Assembly: GCF_035181385.1 (NCBI RefSeq)
Contig: NZ_JAXCJK010000006.1
Coordinates: 1 to 64,000, forward strand
DNA length: 64,000 bases
Direction: 5' to 3'
Origin: Moraxella sp035181385
GTDB taxonomy: Bacteria; Pseudomonadota; Gammaproteobacteria; Pseudomonadales; Moraxellaceae
Position numbers and translations under genes: made by a program
Notes under the pieces: model-generated
Databases searched by the model: none
Seen by the model: only the letters and a program-made list of their open reading frames with translations
What the model was told of the DNA's origin: nothing
Shown here: positions 62,064 to 64,000 of the stretch, in pieces
Layout of the letters: each line of letters starts with the position of its first letter
Numbering within the stretch: position 1 is the first letter of the stretch

Positions 62064-62960
62064 ATGCTAGGTAGCTTATTAACGCTGGCACAACTTCGTG
62101 CAGGCGTGCATATGGATTGTCGCTTGGGCGGTGAATGGCAGATAGACCAACAGCCCACAGCAGGGCAAATGATGTTGCATATCGTAACCAAAGGGGCGGT
62201 AAAACTTGCGGTAAAAAACACAACTCACATTTTAAGAGCAGGTGATATTGCCTTGTTTTGTGGGATAAACCACTGCATACAAAATGCCAATGCTGACACC
62301 CATCGCTTGGTTGATGCCACTTGTGCTATCCAAAGTATGTCAGGGGCATTTTTGGTCAATCAAGTTGGCAACCAGACCGATTGCACAATGCTGTGCTTAA
62401 ATTTTTATGCCGACAAACACAGTAGCTTATTGGCAAATCTGCCAGATTTTTTTATTGTAACCTTAAATGAACAAACACTGCATCCGCTGGTAAAGTTAAT
62501 GAGTGATGAAGCTCAAAACCCCAATCAAATTGGCAATGCGTTTTTGGTGGATAATTTAGCCCAGTCAATACTGGTATATGTGTTGCGTGCTTTGCCTAAT
62601 GAAAAATTAGGTGGTGTATTAAAGGCACATCAGCACCCTAGGCTGTCAGAATTGATTACCCAAATTGCCAATAAGCCTGACGATGATTTTAGCATACCTG
62701 CAATGTGTAAAAAATTGCATTTATCTCGCTCAACACTCATTCGGCTATTTCAAAAGACATTGGGTGTCGCACCGCATACTTTTGTCAAAACGATGCGTCT
62801 TGAATATGCCGCAAGGCTTTTGCGTACCAGCCAGCAGTCGGTATTACAAATTGCCATTGAGACAGGGTTTGGCTCACAAACCCATTTTAATCGTGCATTT
62901 AAAGCACATTATGGCGTGTCTCCAAGCACTTATCGCCTAACGCCAATATCAATGCAATGA
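62064..62960 (+). CDS. AraC-family transcriptional regulator
   Basis: 298 residues from ATG 62064, which has a strong GGGGGA 6 bases ahead; an upstream in-frame TTG is less likely. The N-terminal cupin-like domain (about 1-170) resembles the cupin_6 type linked to oxidative or quinone-type signals. The C-terminal double helix-turn-helix (about 195-295) shows FSIPAMCKKLHLSRSTLIRLFQ, then LQIAIETGFGSQTHFNRAFKAHYG and SPSTYR. It likely controls the divergent AhpD-like and Tat-hydrolase genes, given position; direct repeats near those genes are candidate sites. Confidence 0.9.
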   Translation: MLGSLLTLAQLRAGVHMDCRLGGEWQIDQQPTAGQMMLHIVTKGAVKLAVKNTTHILRAGDIALFCGINHCIQNANADTHRLVDATCAIQSMSGAFLVNQVGNQTDCTMLCLNFYADKHSSLLANLPDFFIVTLNEQTLHPLVKLMSDEAQNPNQIGNAFLVDNLAQSILVYVLRALPNEKLGGVLKAHQHPRLSELITQIANKPDDDFSIPAMCKKLHLSRSTLIRLFQKTLGVAPHTFVKTMRLEYAARLLRTSQQSVLQIAIETGFGSQTHFNRAFKAHYGVSPSTYRLTPISMQ

Positions 62961-63001
62961 CATCAAAATAACAAAAGCCATTTAACAGACTTTATATGCT
63001 A

Positions 63002-64000
63002 CTAATGCGATGATAATGCCAACCCCACCGCACGCTGTATCACAGGGTCGTTTTTGGCGACATTGACATCGGTGGGGAGCGTAAAGTTTGGCGGATTTGC
63101 CACCAGTACATCAGGCTGTGTGCCAACAATGGCATTTATCGTGCCGTCTGGGGCAATCCCAAGCTGTTTGGCATAGCGGACAGCAAAATGGGTGTTGGGC
63201 AAAATCGCAATCATTGGGTCAGTGCCTACACCATCGCCACGAGTGGGCGTCCCCACCAAAGTGGCAAACTTTGTGTATTTGGCAAAAATCGCCAAAGTTT
63301 CTGCCGAACTGTACACATCGGTGTCCACCAGTAGATAAATTTTACCGCCAAATCCAATGCCGTTTGGGTCCATATCCACACGCAAAGGCTGAATTTCTTG
63401 ATAGGCAAATGTATCCAAAATCCGTGCCAAATCTGCCGACACAGGCAACGCCTTTGCCACCTGCGTGCGGTCAATGTCGGTCATCGTGGGGCGAGTGGCT
63501 TTGTAAGCGTCCATTTGCGTGCCTTTTTTAAAAAAGCTATACAAATCAAGCGATAAGGGGCGAGCTGTGATGGCAGGCAACAAAAACTGCGTCCAATAGC
63601 GGGTGTCGCCCCCTGTGTTGGTGCGAATATCCACAATCAAAGCAGGGTAATGCTTGATTTTTTGCAAATAACGCATCACAGCGTGGCGTTCGTCCGTATC
63701 CAGTAGACTCAAATGGGTCAGCTCACGCACCGACAAATAGCCCACCTGATTGGGCACAACATCAAACATCTGCACATTGGCAGGCACAGCAATTTGGGCA
63801 TCAATTTTGGCGATTTTTTCACGGCGTGCTTGTTCTTCTTGGGATTTGGTTATACCAATTTCGGTGGCATAGGCTTGTTGCAAGCGTTTATCACGAGTCA
63901 AATGGGTATAAATCTGCCAGCGATAATCGTCGTGCTTGCTTTGACTATAAATGCCAATGGCGTATTGCACATCGGCTTTGGTCATCATATGGGTGTGTTC
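63002..64000 (-). CDS. S41-family peptidase, 5' end outside window
   Basis: The minus frame is open to the window edge, so the N-terminus is missing; 333 codons are visible. A C-terminal-processing-protease fold shows VGYLSVRELTHLSLLD, LIVDIRTNTGGDTRYWTQFL (oxyanion region) and the nucleophile Ser in VDTDVYSSAETLAIFAKYT, followed by GTPTRGDGVG. A PDZ domain is not evident in the visible part, as in many tricorn/tail-specific relatives that cut exported proteins or act on peptides. Substrate unknown. It converges with the AraC gene (41 bp between stops). Confidence 0.85.
   Translation of the reverse strand, partial: EHTHMMTKADVQYAIGIYSQSKHDDYRWQIYTHLTRDKRLQQAYATEIGITKSQEEQARREKIAKIDAQIAVPANVQMFDVVPNQVGYLSVRELTHLSLLDTDERHAVMRYLQKIKHYPALIVDIRTNTGGDTRYWTQFLLPAITARPLSLDLYSFFKKGTQMDAYKATRPTMTDIDRTQVAKALPVSADLARILDTFAYQEIQPLRVDMDPNGIGFGGKIYLLVDTDVYSSAETLAIFAKYTKFATLVGTPTRGDGVGTDPMIAILPNTHFAVRYAKQLGIAPDGTINAIVGTQPDVLVANPPNFTLPTDVNVAKNDPVIQRAVGLALSSH

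Overview
The window reads as a chromosomal segment of a gammaproteobacterium of the family Moraxellaceae, most likely the genus Moraxella. This is inferred from a Hag/MID- or UspA-like trimeric autotransporter with a homopolymeric G tract upstream, an AT-rich genome with housekeeping genes of Moraxella/Psychrobacter/Acinetobacter type, and a Cas12a (type V-A) direct repeat of the kind carried by several Moraxella species. No database search was possible, so the species is open.

Layout. 1-3.0 kb (minus): 5' part of a trimeric autotransporter adhesin with exactly 22 head repeats of 42 bp. Its upstream region holds a 10-G tract, a short leader ORF and one copy of a ~125-bp inverted-repeat (MITE-like) element. 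3.9-6.2 kb: ccoG and a FixH-family gene for cbb3 oxidase assembly. 6.4-7.9 kb (minus): LysR regulator and L,D-transpeptidase. 8.3-14.9 kb (plus): argG, a BNR/sialidase-like protein, a membrane protein, a LysE-type exporter, pyrC-rnt and a YajQ gene, then tRNA-Glu. 15.2-20.5 kb (minus): queF with an ABC-2 exporter, a cytochrome c5, then guaB, with tRNA-Arg (plus strand) between. 20.8-28.1 kb: DsbC-like lipoprotein and hom (plus), then cysS, mdh and a lytic transglycosylase (minus). 28.4-32.5 kb (plus): miaB, a DUF2789 protein, an RclA/HOSCN-reductase-like flavoprotein and a periplasmic rhodanese. 32.7-35.2 kb (minus): tatD and an MscS channel. 35.6-38.2 kb (plus): ahcY, DUF1294, rsmE. 38.4-46.8 kb (minus): carB, a methyltransferase-like membrane protein, carA, DUF475 protein, tRNA-Leu, pncA, ferredoxin-NADP reductase. 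46.9-59.6 kb (minus): nuoEFGHIJKLMN. 60.4-64 kb: Tat-exported isochorismatase-type hydrolase, AhpD-like protein, divergent AraC regulator, and a partial S41 peptidase.

How the genes work together. The nuo block encodes complex I except NuoA, NuoB and NuoC/D, which are not upstream of nuoE. nuoE instead starts from its own promoter next to a gene-poor 0.8-kb stretch. That stretch carries the second MITE-like copy and, 39 bp past the stop codon of the isochorismatase-type gene, one isolated 36-bp Cas12a-type direct repeat with no array and no cas gene. This orphan repeat is the most unusual signal in the window: it may be an array relic or a single-guide regulatory RNA gene of the CreR/CreA kind. 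Other themes are pyrimidine and arginine supply (carA, carB, pyrC, argG), redox and oxidant defence (RclA-like protein, rhodanese, DsbC, AhpD-like protein) and a recurrent extended -10 promoter, TGCTATAAT or close variants, in front of many genes and the tRNA-Glu gene.
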